A stretch of DNA of 64,000 nt from the NCBI RefSeq assembly GCF_015223065.1, contig NZ_JADFBY010000001.1:992001-1056000 (forward strand). Direction: 5' to 3'. Below the pieces are notes generated by a model. That model made no database searches. It was not told the DNA's origin and worked only from the letters and a program-made list of their open reading frames with translations. Made by a program: the position numbers and the translations under genes. Below, one piece after another: positions 28,623 through 36,811 of this stretch. This stretch comes from Mucilaginibacter sp. JRF. GTDB lineage: Bacteria; Bacteroidota; Bacteroidia; Sphingobacteriales; Sphingobacteriaceae. How positions within the stretch are numbered: position 1 is the first letter of the stretch; each line of letters begins with the position of its first letter.

Positions 28623-30329
28623 ATGAGTAAAATGAAAACAACAAAAGCAGTAGCATTGCTGTTCATCTGCGCTTTGTTAACCGCAGCAATTGTATCCTGT
28701 AATAAGGATTTTGCCCGGGTGCTGCCAGATAAAGAGTATAATGATTCGGTGAATGTTTTATACGGTAAACGCAAAGTGCTTTACATAATTGCTGATGGCG
28801 CTCGTGGCACATCAGTTAATGCGGCCAATGTGCCCAATATAAAATCGTTATTACCAACGGCTATATATAGCTGGGTTGGTTTGAATGATCCAAATTCAAC
28901 AACCGATGTACACAATTGGGCCGATATGCTTACAGGTGTTAAAAGTAGTAAGCATGGTGTTGTAACTAATGATTTGGAAGGCAACAATCTTGAGCGTTAT
29001 AAACCAATGTTTGAGTACGTTAAAGAAATTACGCCAACCATTAAAATAGCATCATTTTCAGCATCAAATGTATTTAAAACAAGCCTTACCACTGGTGCTG
29101 ATATCAGTGAAGCTTATGGTACCGATGCCGAAGTAAAAACAGCGTTAGTAAGCAATATTGAAACAGATACAGCAAGTTTAATTATCGGCCATTTTAATGA
29201 TATTGATGATGCCGGTGCTCAGTATGGGTACGATAACTCATTTCCGCAATATAAAGCAGCTATCGAAACATTTGATGGTTATGTTGGTGAAATACTTAAT
29301 GCTGTAAAATCTCGCCCTGATTATGCCAATGAAGATTGGATGATAGTTATTGCATCAAGCGGTGGTGGCGCGTTCACCATACCGCCAAATCAAAACGATA
29401 ATACGGTATTTAGTAATACAGCGGCTAATACTTTCACTATATATAGCGCTTTAAAGTATAACCCACGCATTATTACTAAACCGTTTACCGGTAACCGCTA
29501 CTTGGGTCGTACGGTACGTATGTATGGCCAGTCAGTTAGGGCTGAGATTGATACTGCCGATGTATTTAACCTGGGCGATACTACCGAATTTACCATCGAA
29601 TTAAAGGTTAAAAAGAATGAGGAGAAGTTTTATTGGCCAAGTGTCTTAGGTAAACGGAACGAGTGGTCAAGTGGTCACCCATCTGTGGGATGGGTAATTT
29701 ACCTTGAAGATAAATATTGGTACTTTGAAATGCGTGGTACAAAAGATGTTAATGGCTACAGACAGTGCCGTGGTCGCGACCTTGAACCCGGTCAGTGGAA
29801 AAACCTTACAGTAAAATGTGAGATACGTGCAGGTCGCCGCTATATACGTACGTACACAAACGGCCAGTACGATAACGAAATGGATATCACCGATGCCGGT
29901 AGCCTTGATAATCATAACAAGTTAAAACTTGGCTACTTGAATGGTAATGGTCACGGTGAGCCAAATGTGTACCTGAGTGATATAAGGTTCTTTAAAACAG
30001 ATCTTCCAGACGCGACTATATCTCAATATGCTTGCCAAACAACTATCGATGAAGGCCACCCGTACTATACATTCCTTGCGGGTTACTGGCCATGTACAGA
30101 TGGACAAGGCGACTTGATGCGTGACTTTGGCCCGCAGGCTCGTGATTTTAAATTACAAGGAGATTATCAATGGGAAGATTTTAACGACCTGATCTGCCCG
30201 CCATCGGCAGCAACACTTGCGCAATATGTGCCGCAAACAACTGATATACCTTCGCAAATATTTAACTGGTTCAGGATAGCAAGCCGCCAAAGCTGGGATC
30301 TTGATGGTAGGGTATGGATAGATCAATAA
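28623..30329 (+). CDS. Alkaline-phosphatase/phosphodiesterase-like lipoprotein with a LamG-like domain, probable pseudoenzyme
   Basis: This protein of about 568 residues has a lipobox (IVSC) and an alkaline-phosphatase-superfamily domain (about 50-290) like type I phosphodiesterases: IADGARG supplies the first metal Asp and TTDVHNWADMLTG the nucleophile region. The second metal site is altered: the usual GHxYG motif reads GAQYG, and the usual TSDHG motif reads ASSGGG. A concanavalin/LamG-like module (about 310-490) and a short tail follow. It is likely a binding protein rather than an active hydrolase (inference). ATG at 28632 is an alternative start; an earlier in-frame ATG overlaps the preceding gene. 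Confidence 0.75.
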   Translation: MSKMKTTKAVALLFICALLTAAIVSCNKDFARVLPDKEYNDSVNVLYGKRKVLYIIADGARGTSVNAANVPNIKSLLPTAIYSWVGLNDPNSTTDVHNWADMLTGVKSSKHGVVTNDLEGNNLERYKPMFEYVKEITPTIKIASFSASNVFKTSLTTGADISEAYGTDAEVKTALVSNIETDTASLIIGHFNDIDDAGAQYGYDNSFPQYKAAIETFDGYVGEILNAVKSRPDYANEDWMIVIASSGGGAFTIPPNQNDNTVFSNTAANTFTIYSALKYNPRIITKPFTGNRYLGRTVRMYGQSVRAEIDTADVFNLGDTTEFTIELKVKKNEEKFYWPSVLGKRNEWSSGHPSVGWVIYLEDKYWYFEMRGTKDVNGYRQCRGRDLEPGQWKNLTVKCEIRAGRRYIRTYTNGQYDNEMDITDAGSLDNHNKLKLGYLNGNGHGEPNVYLSDIRFFKTDLPDATISQYACQTTIDEGHPYYTFLAGYWPCTDGQGDLMRDFGPQARDFKLQGDYQWEDFNDLICPPSAATLAQYVPQTTDIPSQIFNWFRIASRQSWDLDGRVWIDQ

Positions 30330-30367
30330 ACCAATAAAGAAGAGAGAGATAGCTTAATATAACCATT

Positions 30368-31810
30368 ATGAGAAAAGTTATATACGTTTTGACCATACTT
30401 TGTTTTGCAGGGGTCATCATTGCATCGTGTAGTAAAAACAAGCTCGATAACGTTGATCCGCTTAGCAATGAGCAACGCAGCGTATCAGGCGAAGGGATAA
30501 TTGCCGAGGGGGTAGTAGCTGATAACGAATCAGTAAGAGTGCCATTTAAAATTACACTTAACGCCCCGGCAAAAAAAGCGTTTCAGGTTGGTATAACCTT
30601 AAATAACGATACTGTTGTAGGCTTGATAAGTAATGGTACACTTACAAATACCATTGTTATGCCGGCCGGTGCTGTTGATTACCCAAGTGTGATCAACGTA
30701 CCATACGGAGCAACAAGCGCGGTAGGCGAGGCTGTTGTAAGGTTGAATGTGCTTGAGAAAAATTACGGCAAGGATATCGCATTCGCCTTTAAACTTAGTG
30801 AACCAGGTAAAGGCAATCAAATAAGTGCCCAAAATTCAAACATCCTGGTAATTATGGATAGCGATGCCCTTATCAAAGAGAGCGATATTCATTACATATC
30901 CATACAAAATGGTGGTGGTATACTTGATGTTGATTTTCAAAAAAATTACAGTAAAACAATATGGCAAGGAGGTATTACTATACCTATAGCTATTAATCTG
31001 GCAGGTAAACCAGCCGGTGCATTCAATGTGAAAATAGAACTTGATACAGATTCATTACAAACATTAATTGATAATCACGTTCTGCCGGCTAATACTATCG
31101 CGCTTAAACCCGAAGAATTTACACTTGATACTAATATACGTGTAGTATCAGGTGCAAGTGGCGCAGTAGCTCGCTTAGCAATAGGATGGCCTGTATTTGA
31201 TGCTAATATTGCGGCCAATAAGCGTTTTGGTTTCGTGCTCAAAATTACTGATCCAACAAAACACGTTCTCGATCCGGTAAAACACAACGTTATTGTTTTA
31301 GTACAACCAGAGGTTAACCTTGATAATAACTCATACATCACGGGCAATGGTACAGGATTGAAAGCTGAATACTTTTCTGACTACCAGTTCCTTGATCAGG
31401 ATGGACGAAAGCCAACATTGGTACGTATCGAAGAAAATATTAACTGGACAGGTGATGGCCCATGGCAGGATGCTACTCCGGGTATAAGTCGTGATAATTT
31501 TTCAACCCGTTGGACAGGTGAATTCCTTGCACCGGTACGTGGCGAATACAAATTTTATCAAACAGAGTGGGATGACGGATCTCGCTTATATGTAGATGGA
31601 AAAGCGCTTATCAATGATTTTACCGATAGGTGGGATATTCCTGAACGCGTAGGTATAATTAACTTAGAAAGAGGTATACGCTATAAAATTGAAGTTCATC
31701 ACCGTGAGAATGTAGGTGGCCAACGTGCTATACTGGCTTATGAAGTAAAAGATGTATTTAGTAAACGTGTGGTACCGATGAGCCAGTTATATCCGGCACC
31801 ATTAAATTAA
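30368..31810 (+). CDS. Lipoprotein with two DUF1735-like domains and a PA14 domain
   Basis: This 480-residue protein has a lipobox (IIASC, Cys about 21), two tandem immunoglobulin-like regions of DUF1735 type (about 50-170 and 190-310; VRVPFKITLNAPAKKAFQV, AINLAGKPAGAFNVKIEL) and a C-terminal PA14 domain (about 325-475; LKAEYFSDYQF, WTGEFLAPVRGEYKFY, WDDGSRLYVDGK). PA14 modules commonly bind carbohydrates. It adds another putative glycan-binding module to the operon's surface proteins. Confidence 0.86.
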   Translation: MRKVIYVLTILCFAGVIIASCSKNKLDNVDPLSNEQRSVSGEGIIAEGVVADNESVRVPFKITLNAPAKKAFQVGITLNNDTVVGLISNGTLTNTIVMPAGAVDYPSVINVPYGATSAVGEAVVRLNVLEKNYGKDIAFAFKLSEPGKGNQISAQNSNILVIMDSDALIKESDIHYISIQNGGGILDVDFQKNYSKTIWQGGITIPIAINLAGKPAGAFNVKIELDTDSLQTLIDNHVLPANTIALKPEEFTLDTNIRVVSGASGAVARLAIGWPVFDANIAANKRFGFVLKITDPTKHVLDPVKHNVIVLVQPEVNLDNNSYITGNGTGLKAEYFSDYQFLDQDGRKPTLVRIEENINWTGDGPWQDATPGISRDNFSTRWTGEFLAPVRGEYKFYQTEWDDGSRLYVDGKALINDFTDRWDIPERVGIINLERGIRYKIEVHHRENVGGQRAILAYEVKDVFSKRVVPMSQLYPAPLN

Positions 31811-31827
31811 TCTATCAGATAAAAAAT

Positions 31828-32643
31828 ATGAAAAAGTTATTTAGCATTTCGTCAGCCATTGTACTGATAGCTATGCTGTCTGTAGGCTGTAAAAAAGAGA
31901 AAAATGTCGCTGTAGATGTGGTTGAGGAGGCGAAGCCAACAGCAGGGTTTACTGTTGAGGTACCTGATACGTTAGATTATAAAGCCTTTAAATTCACCAG
32001 CACATCAACTAACTTTAAAGAGATATTATGGCAGTTTGGAGACGATAGTACATCAACGGAAGAAGCTCCATCTCACAGATATGTATTTGATGGTGACTAC
32101 CACGTAGTATTAACCACGCGTAATTCTCAAGGTTATTCAGCAAGCCGTGAAATTGTCTTGAAGGTAGCCGACCCTAATTTTGACCCGACCAAGGTGGGTG
32201 AAAACTACTTTTTAACGATTGGTGGGGTATTAACCGTATCGCGCGATAATGGTGCCGGACCTAACGGTGGTGAGGGTTCAAAGAAAGTGGTTGATGGCGA
32301 TGTGAATTCCAAATTCCTTCAATCGGGTTTCGCAGGCGATTTAGTGATGAGGTTTGAGCTTGATACTCCTGCTGTCGCCGGTGCTTATACCATGACATCA
32401 GCAAATGACTCACCAGACCGTGATCCAAAAACATGGATACTGGCAGGTTCAGAAGATGGTATTAAATGGATTAACCTGGATAGCCGGTCGGGTATAAATT
32501 TTACGGCTCGTTTCCAACGTAAATTATATCACTTTAATAATAATGTGGCTTACAAACATTACAGGGTTAGCATCAAGGCTAACAATGGTAGCCGCGATTT
32601 CCAGATGGCTGAATGGACAGTAAATAAGAAACAACCAGATTAA
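31828..32643 (+). CDS. Lipoprotein with PKD and discoidin (F5/8 type C) domains
   Basis: This 271-residue protein has a lipobox (SVGC, Cys about 21), a PKD domain (about 38-112; ILWQFGDDSTSTEEAPSHRY, DGDYHVVLTT) and a discoidin-like domain (about 128-268; SRDNGAGPNGGEGSKKVVDG, NDSPDRDPKTWILAGSEDG, YKHYRVSIK, FQMAEWTVNK). The last module aligns along its length with that of the third gene of the operon, so both probably bind the same kind of ligand. It is the last gene before the operon terminator. Confidence 0.86.
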   Translation: MKKLFSISSAIVLIAMLSVGCKKEKNVAVDVVEEAKPTAGFTVEVPDTLDYKAFKFTSTSTNFKEILWQFGDDSTSTEEAPSHRYVFDGDYHVVLTTRNSQGYSASREIVLKVADPNFDPTKVGENYFLTIGGVLTVSRDNGAGPNGGEGSKKVVDGDVNSKFLQSGFAGDLVMRFELDTPAVAGAYTMTSANDSPDRDPKTWILAGSEDGIKWINLDSRSGINFTARFQRKLYHFNNNVAYKHYRVSIKANNGSRDFQMAEWTVNKKQPD

Positions 32644-32670
32644 GTTACTCTATACTTAAATCCATCACAA

Positions 32671-32703
32671 AAAAGCCGCTTAGTATTAAATTAAGCGGCT
32701 TTT
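32671..32703 (+). terminator. Terminator of the SusCD operon
   Basis: A perfect 12-bp stem (AAAAGCCGCTTA, 32671-32682, with 32692-32703) around a 9-nt loop ends in a T run 27 bp after the last gene's stop. It also lies just past the end of the convergent small gene. Confidence 0.88.
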
Positions 32704-32728
32704 GAATTTTTAAGCTCTCAAGTAAACG

Positions 32729-32962
32729 TTATTTGTTGTTTGCTATTTGCTCAGCAAGTTCATCAACCCATCCCGAAAAATAAGGCTCGCTGCCCGCCAC
32801 GCGTTCCCAATGGCCACGCTCGTTACGGGCAATAATAATTTCTAAGGTGCCATCAATTGATCTGAAGATAAATCCTTCACCAACCTCCTGATTTACTGAG
32901 GTAACAATGCCGTCAATTAGCCCGTCCGAGCCGGTTAAAATGGCTTCAAATTCTTCGTTCAT
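32729..32962 (-). CDS. Small acidic hypothetical protein (77 aa)
   Basis: I do not recognise the family. The 77-residue product is acidic, has no signal peptide, starts MNEEFEAILTGSDGLIDG and ends with a helical stretch (WVDELAEQIANN). The middle (GFIFRSIDGTLEIIIARNERG) looks like a small beta-sheet. Codon use and its isolated position with a 162-bp upstream region fit a genuine gene. Confidence 0.6.
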   Translation of the reverse strand: MNEEFEAILTGSDGLIDGIVTSVNQEVGEGFIFRSIDGTLEIIIARNERGHWERVAGSEPYFSGWVDELAEQIANNK

Positions 32963-33124
32963 GGTAGTAATGTTTAAAGTATTGTTATGATAGCAATACT
33001 GTTGAATAATATTTGTTGTTGCATTTATTTAACAATACAATTCGTAATTGTTAAATGTGTAATGCTTTTTATTAAAACCATTAAATAAAAAGCATTGTTT
33101 GTATATAATACATCTATTTGAATT

Positions 33125-34066
33125 ATGAGGAAAAAGACCAATTATTTTCAGGTTGCCCAAAATGTGTGGGGGATGAAGGTAACCTTTGTTAATGTTTATA
33201 TGATAGCCAACAGGCGCGGGGCAGGTAAGGGTTGGGTATTGGTTGATGCTGGCTTACGTGGCACAGCCAAACGCATTATTGCCATGGCCGAAAGTATTTT
33301 TGGCCCCGGTACCAAACCCGCTGCTATAGTACTTACACATGGCCATTTTGACCACGTGGGGGCTTTAGAAGAATTGCTGAAATACTGGAATGTGCCGGTA
33401 TACGCTCACCCGATGGAGTTACCATACCTGACGGGAAAATCCTCTTATCCGCCTGCCGATCCGGGAGTAGGTGGGGGATTAATGAGTTTAATGTCGTGGT
33501 CGTACCCTAACAAACCGATAAACCTGGGTAATAAAGTTATACCGATAGATAAATATGAAGGTATACCTGAATTGCCCGAATGGAAAGTGATACACACGCC
33601 CGGCCATACTCCGGGGCACATCTCATTATTTTTACCGCTGAACACCACGCTTATTGCCGGTGACGCTTTTACCACTACGCATACCGAATCAATGGTGAAC
33701 GCGCTCAACTTTAATAAACATCTATCAGGCCCACCAAAATATATGACCACCGATTGGCATGCCGCCGAGCGTTCAGTACGTAAATTGGCTGCTTTGCAAC
33801 CTCGTATAGCAGCAACCGGGCATGGTTTTGTGATGCGGGGTAAGGAATTGCAAACCGCATTGAGCTATCTGGCTAATAACTTCAGAGAATTGGCAGTACC
33901 AAAGCATGGCCGCTATATTAAACGTGCTGCCATGGCCGATGAAACCGGTGTAAAGTATGTACCATCGTACACAGAAACCGTCAACCTAAAATTAAAAACA
34001 GCAGCTTTTGCACTTGGCGCAGCAGCCGTTGCATTTATTATAACCAAGGCGGTAGGTAAAAGATAG
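33125..34066 (+). CDS. Metallo-beta-lactamase-fold hydrolase
   Basis: This 313-residue cytosolic or membrane-associated hydrolase has the zinc motif THGHFDHVGAL (about 72-82), a following metal-ligand motif HTPGHTPGHISLF (about 158-170), and AGDAF with the bridging Asp (about 178-182). The final 30 residues contain a hydrophobic segment (AAFALGAAAVAFIITKAV) that may anchor it in the membrane. The glyoxalase-II-like arrangement does not reveal the substrate. The next gene starts 12 bp downstream, so the two are probably co-transcribed. Confidence 0.85.
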   Translation: MRKKTNYFQVAQNVWGMKVTFVNVYMIANRRGAGKGWVLVDAGLRGTAKRIIAMAESIFGPGTKPAAIVLTHGHFDHVGALEELLKYWNVPVYAHPMELPYLTGKSSYPPADPGVGGGLMSLMSWSYPNKPINLGNKVIPIDKYEGIPELPEWKVIHTPGHTPGHISLFLPLNTTLIAGDAFTTTHTESMVNALNFNKHLSGPPKYMTTDWHAAERSVRKLAALQPRIAATGHGFVMRGKELQTALSYLANNFRELAVPKHGRYIKRAAMADETGVKYVPSYTETVNLKLKTAAFALGAAAVAFIITKAVGKR

Positions 34067-34078
34067 TATATTTACCGG

Positions 34079-34327
34079 GTGGAAAATATTGTACCCGATA
34101 AACAAGTGCTGATTGATGCAGTGACCATGAAAATGCCGTTCGGTAAATATAAAGGAACTTTGTTGTGTGATCTACCGGTTTATTATCTCGAATGGTTGCA
34201 CAATAAAGGCTTTCCGCCGGGTAAATTGGGGATGGTGCTATCAACGATATTCGAGATAAAGACCAACGGAGTTACGCCTATATTAATGCAAATAAAAGCG
34301 CATGTAGAGCAACAAAAAAAGCGATAG
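34079..34327 (+). CDS. DUF3820-family small protein
   Basis: This 82-residue protein contains the family core KMPFGKYKGTLLCDLPVYYLEWLHNKG-type segment (about 18-44; key residues MPFGKYKG and DLPxxYLEW). The start shown is GTG; a later in-frame ATG before KMPFGKY is possible. The function is not established; similar domains occur as stand-alone proteins and fused to nuclease/helicase domains. It follows the MBL-fold gene closely, and its stop codon lies inside the terminator stem. Confidence 0.75.
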   Translation: MENIVPDKQVLIDAVTMKMPFGKYKGTLLCDLPVYYLEWLHNKGFPPGKLGMVLSTIFEIKTNGVTPILMQIKAHVEQQKKR

Positions 34328-34349
34328 GTACATAACCTATCGCTTTTTT
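34315..34349 (+). terminator. Terminator overlapping the DUF3820 gene end
   Basis: A perfect 15-bp stem (34315-34329 with 34335-34349) around ACATA has A-run and T-run flanks, so it can act in both directions and also serves the convergent response-regulator gene. Confidence 0.9.
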
Positions 34350-34369
34350 GTTGGCTAATGTTTTAGTGA

Positions 34370-35752
34370 TCACTCACCACGTTTTAAGCCGTATTTTTCA
34401 ATCTTGCTGTATAAGTGACTTCGCTGAATATCAATATCATCAGCTGTTTTTGATACATTCCAGTTGTTTTTTTCCAGTTTGAATTTTATGAATTCGCGCT
34501 CGGCAAAATCCTTGTATTCCTGGAAGTTTTTGAACTGATTAAAATCTGTTTGCGGTGCAGCAGGCTGTGCGCCGTTAACAGGGGCAGCCGGTGCTGATGG
34601 GTTAGCGAATGAGCGTACATCATTCTCGGTAATCATTTTATCACTCATGATAATCAATCGCTCAACCATATTGCGCAGCTCGCGTATGTTACCTGTCCAC
34701 GGCAGGGATTTCAGTGCTTCCAGAGCGCCGTCAGATATACGTTTGGTAGGCATGCCGTACTCACCACATATCTCATCTAAAAAGCTTTGGGTAAGCAGTG
34801 GTATATCGTCCTTACGTTCGGCTAATGGTGGTACGTGTATCAAAATAACGCTCAGGCGGTGGTACAAGTCCATACGGAAGTTGCCGTCCTCAATTTCCTT
34901 TAACAGATCTTTATTGGTCGCCGCGATAACGCGCACATCAACATCAATTTCTTTTTCGCCGCCTACACGGGTTATTTTACTCTCTTGCAAGGCGCGTAAT
35001 ACTTTGGCTTGTGCCGAGTGGCTCATGTCGCCAATCTCATCCAAAAACAAAGTACCGCCACTGGCTGATTCAAACTTACCTATACGTTGTTTTATAGCTG
35101 AGGTAAACGAGCCCTTTTCGTGGCCGAAAAGTTCGCTCTCGATTAATTCAGATGGTATAGCAGCACAGTTTACTTCAATTAAAGGAGCATTGGTACGATT
35201 TGATTTTTCGTGTAACCAGCGTGCAACCAATTCCTTACCGCTACCATTGGCACCGGTAACAAGCACACGGGCATCAGTAGGGCCTACGCGTTCAATGGTT
35301 TCCTTTATCTTGCTGATGCCCTGCGAATCGCCAAGTATAGGACGAACCTTTGATACCTTGCGTTTTAACGATTTGGTTTCAACCACCAAACTACCACGAT
35401 CGAGCGCGTTACGAACAGTGATCAGTAAACGGTTAAGATCGGGTGGTTTTGATATGAAATCGAAAGCGCCTTTTTTACTGGCTTCAACAGCGGTTTCAAC
35501 AGTGCCATGGCCTGATATCATGATGAATGGCAGATCGGGCTTAATTATCAAACCTTCCTGCAATACTTCCATGCCATCCATGCGGTTCATTTTAATATCA
35601 CACAGTACAAGGTCGTAATCATTATTCTGGATCATCTCCAGCCCATCAATGCCATTGTCTACATCCTCAACCTGATAATCTTCATATTCCAGAATTTCGC
35701 GCAAGGTGCTGCGGATCGCCCGCTCATCGTCAATAATTAAAATTTTAGCCAT
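34370..35752 (-). CDS. Sigma-54-type (NtrC-family) response regulator
   Basis: This 460-residue regulator has a receiver domain (about 1-120; acidic pocket DDE at 8-10, phospho-acceptor Asp 52 in LVLCDIKM, switch Lys in FISKPP), an AAA+ ATPase domain (about 140-370; Walker A GANGSGKE, Walker B GGTLFLDEIGDM) and a Fis-type HTH at the C-terminus (KTADDIDIQRSHLYSKIEKYG). The sigma-54 contact loop reads GSFTSA where the canonical form is GAFTGA. No histidine kinase is adjacent; two related kinases lie about 5 kb away. Confidence 0.93.
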   Translation of the reverse strand: MAKILIIDDERAIRSTLREILEYEDYQVEDVDNGIDGLEMIQNNDYDLVLCDIKMNRMDGMEVLQEGLIIKPDLPFIMISGHGTVETAVEASKKGAFDFISKPPDLNRLLITVRNALDRGSLVVETKSLKRKVSKVRPILGDSQGISKIKETIERVGPTDARVLVTGANGSGKELVARWLHEKSNRTNAPLIEVNCAAIPSELIESELFGHEKGSFTSAIKQRIGKFESASGGTLFLDEIGDMSHSAQAKVLRALQESKITRVGGEKEIDVDVRVIAATNKDLLKEIEDGNFRMDLYHRLSVILIHVPPLAERKDDIPLLTQSFLDEICGEYGMPTKRISDGALEALKSLPWTGNIRELRNMVERLIIMSDKMITENDVRSFANPSAPAAPVNGAQPAAPQTDFNQFKNFQEYKDFAEREFIKFKLEKNNWNVSKTADDIDIQRSHLYSKIEKYGLKRGE

Positions 35753-35865
35753 TTGTATAAAAGTTCAAAAACTTACTCGGTATTTTAAGGTGTGGATTCA
35801 AAAAGAATTTGTATGCTAATATATGTATACAAAAATAAACACTTTTAGTTTTTTGAAAATAAAAA

Positions 35866-35892
35866 ACCCCGCTGTGTAAAACACAACAGGGT
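35866..35892 (-). terminator. Terminator of rnpB
   Basis: An 11-bp stem with G-T pairs (35882-35892 with 35866-35876 on the minus strand, loop of five) is followed by an uninterrupted T run of six, starting about 12 nt after the RNase P RNA 3' end. Confidence 0.75.
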
Positions 35893-35903
35893 CATTATCA
35901 GCA

Positions 35904-36275
35904 GCAAAATTATAAGCCGGGTTCTGTTCCATAATTGCTTATGGCTTCTATCATTTATCTGGGCCTGCCATTGCTAACAGGCTCGTAAGCAACCTACCCA
36001 TCCTGATGCCCGATAGTAAAACCGGCACGGAAGCGAGCAACTTCACTGATCAGGACCTATTTGGTCTTTCAACTCCTGAGGTTTACCGCGATCCCGGTCG
36101 CCCGGAAAAGCCGTGAGCTCTTACCTCACGTTTTCACCCTTACCCTTGCGGGCGGTATATTCTCTGTGGCACTTGCTGTCGCCGGCTGCCGGCGCCTTCC
36201 CGTTAGGAAGCAGGATGCTCTGCGTTGCCCGGACTTTCCTCCCCGCCTAAACGGAGCGATAGAACGTTTTGCAGG
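35904..36275 (-). ncRNA. rnpB: RNase P RNA (bacterial type A)
   Basis: This is the catalytic RNA that trims tRNA 5' leaders. On the minus strand the 5' part contains the conserved GAGGAAAGTCCGGGC, and the 3' end contains ACAGAACCCGGCTTAT. GCAAAA near the 5' end pairs with TTTTGC near the 3' end to close helix P1, and this sets the boundaries (uncertain by a few bases). The conserved GGGTGAAAACGTGAGGTAAGAGCTC region (P8-P11) is also present. Length about 370 nt, normal for the class. A terminator follows. Confidence 0.96.
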
Positions 36276-36307
36276 CGTAAAGATAGGGTTTTTAGTTTAG
36301 TTCATGG

Positions 36308-36383
36308 ATCATAGTTGATAGTTCATAGGGAATTGATGGGAGCTAAAACATGTTTCTATTAACCATGAACCATCAACTATGAT
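36308..36383. repeat. Imperfect inverted repeat of a possible interspersed element
   Basis: ATCATAGTTGATAGTTCAT (36308-36326) is repeated in inverted form at 36365-36383 with one mismatch, separated by 38 bp. It lies between rnpB and the cytochrome gene. Similar ATAGTTGATAGTTCAT-like units are typical of low-complexity interspersed repeats in this group (recollection), but only this pair is seen here. It may also help terminate the cytochrome operon. Confidence 0.6.
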
Positions 36384-36391
36384 CTGAAATA

Positions 36392-36811
36392 CTACTTACA
36401 TTCCTTCAAATCCTTCTCAACCTGTTCAACACTGATCAAGCCGGTTTTGTTACCGAATGAGTTACCCAGGTAGGTGGCAACCTTAGCAATTTCAATAGGA
36501 GAGAGGCCGGATGGGGGCATCTTGTTATCGTACATCTTTCCGTGTACACTGATAAAACCGCTCATGCCATTTTGCATAATACAGGCCAGCTTAGTGCGGT
36601 TTTTGCTGATGTACGCGGTATCTGTAAGCGGGGGTATCAATGCCGAAAGCCCTTCGCCTTTGCTACCATGACAATTTTGGCAACTTTGCTGATAAAGCAA
36701 CTTGCCTCCGGTGTAATAACGGGTGTATTCAATCTGTTGTTCATTTTGGCAGGACGCCGCTATGATGATCACAGCCAACAAAGTTGTAAATATTACCCAC
36801 GCTTTTTTCAT
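36392..36811 (-). CDS. c-type cytochrome lipoprotein
   Basis: This 139-residue exported electron-transfer protein has a lipobox (AASC, Cys about 21), one haem-binding CQNCHG motif (about 44-49) and a likely distal Met in NKMPPSG (about 96-102), making it a class I cytochrome c. Its start overlaps the end of the SCO gene by 4 bp (ATGA), so translation is coupled. The neighbouring SCO protein suggests a role around a copper-containing terminal oxidase. Confidence 0.9.
   Translation of the reverse strand: MKKAWVIFTTLLAVIIIAASCQNEQQIEYTRYYTGGKLLYQQSCQNCHGSKGEGLSALIPPLTDTAYISKNRTKLACIMQNGMSGFISVHGKMYDNKMPPSGLSPIEIAKVATYLGNSFGNKTGLISVEQVEKDLKECK

Noticed and set aside
34647..35618. A long 323-codon open frame on the plus strand
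   Set aside because: It is the antisense shadow of the response-regulator gene, with no domain logic and many Ser/Pro/Leu runs typical of shadow frames.
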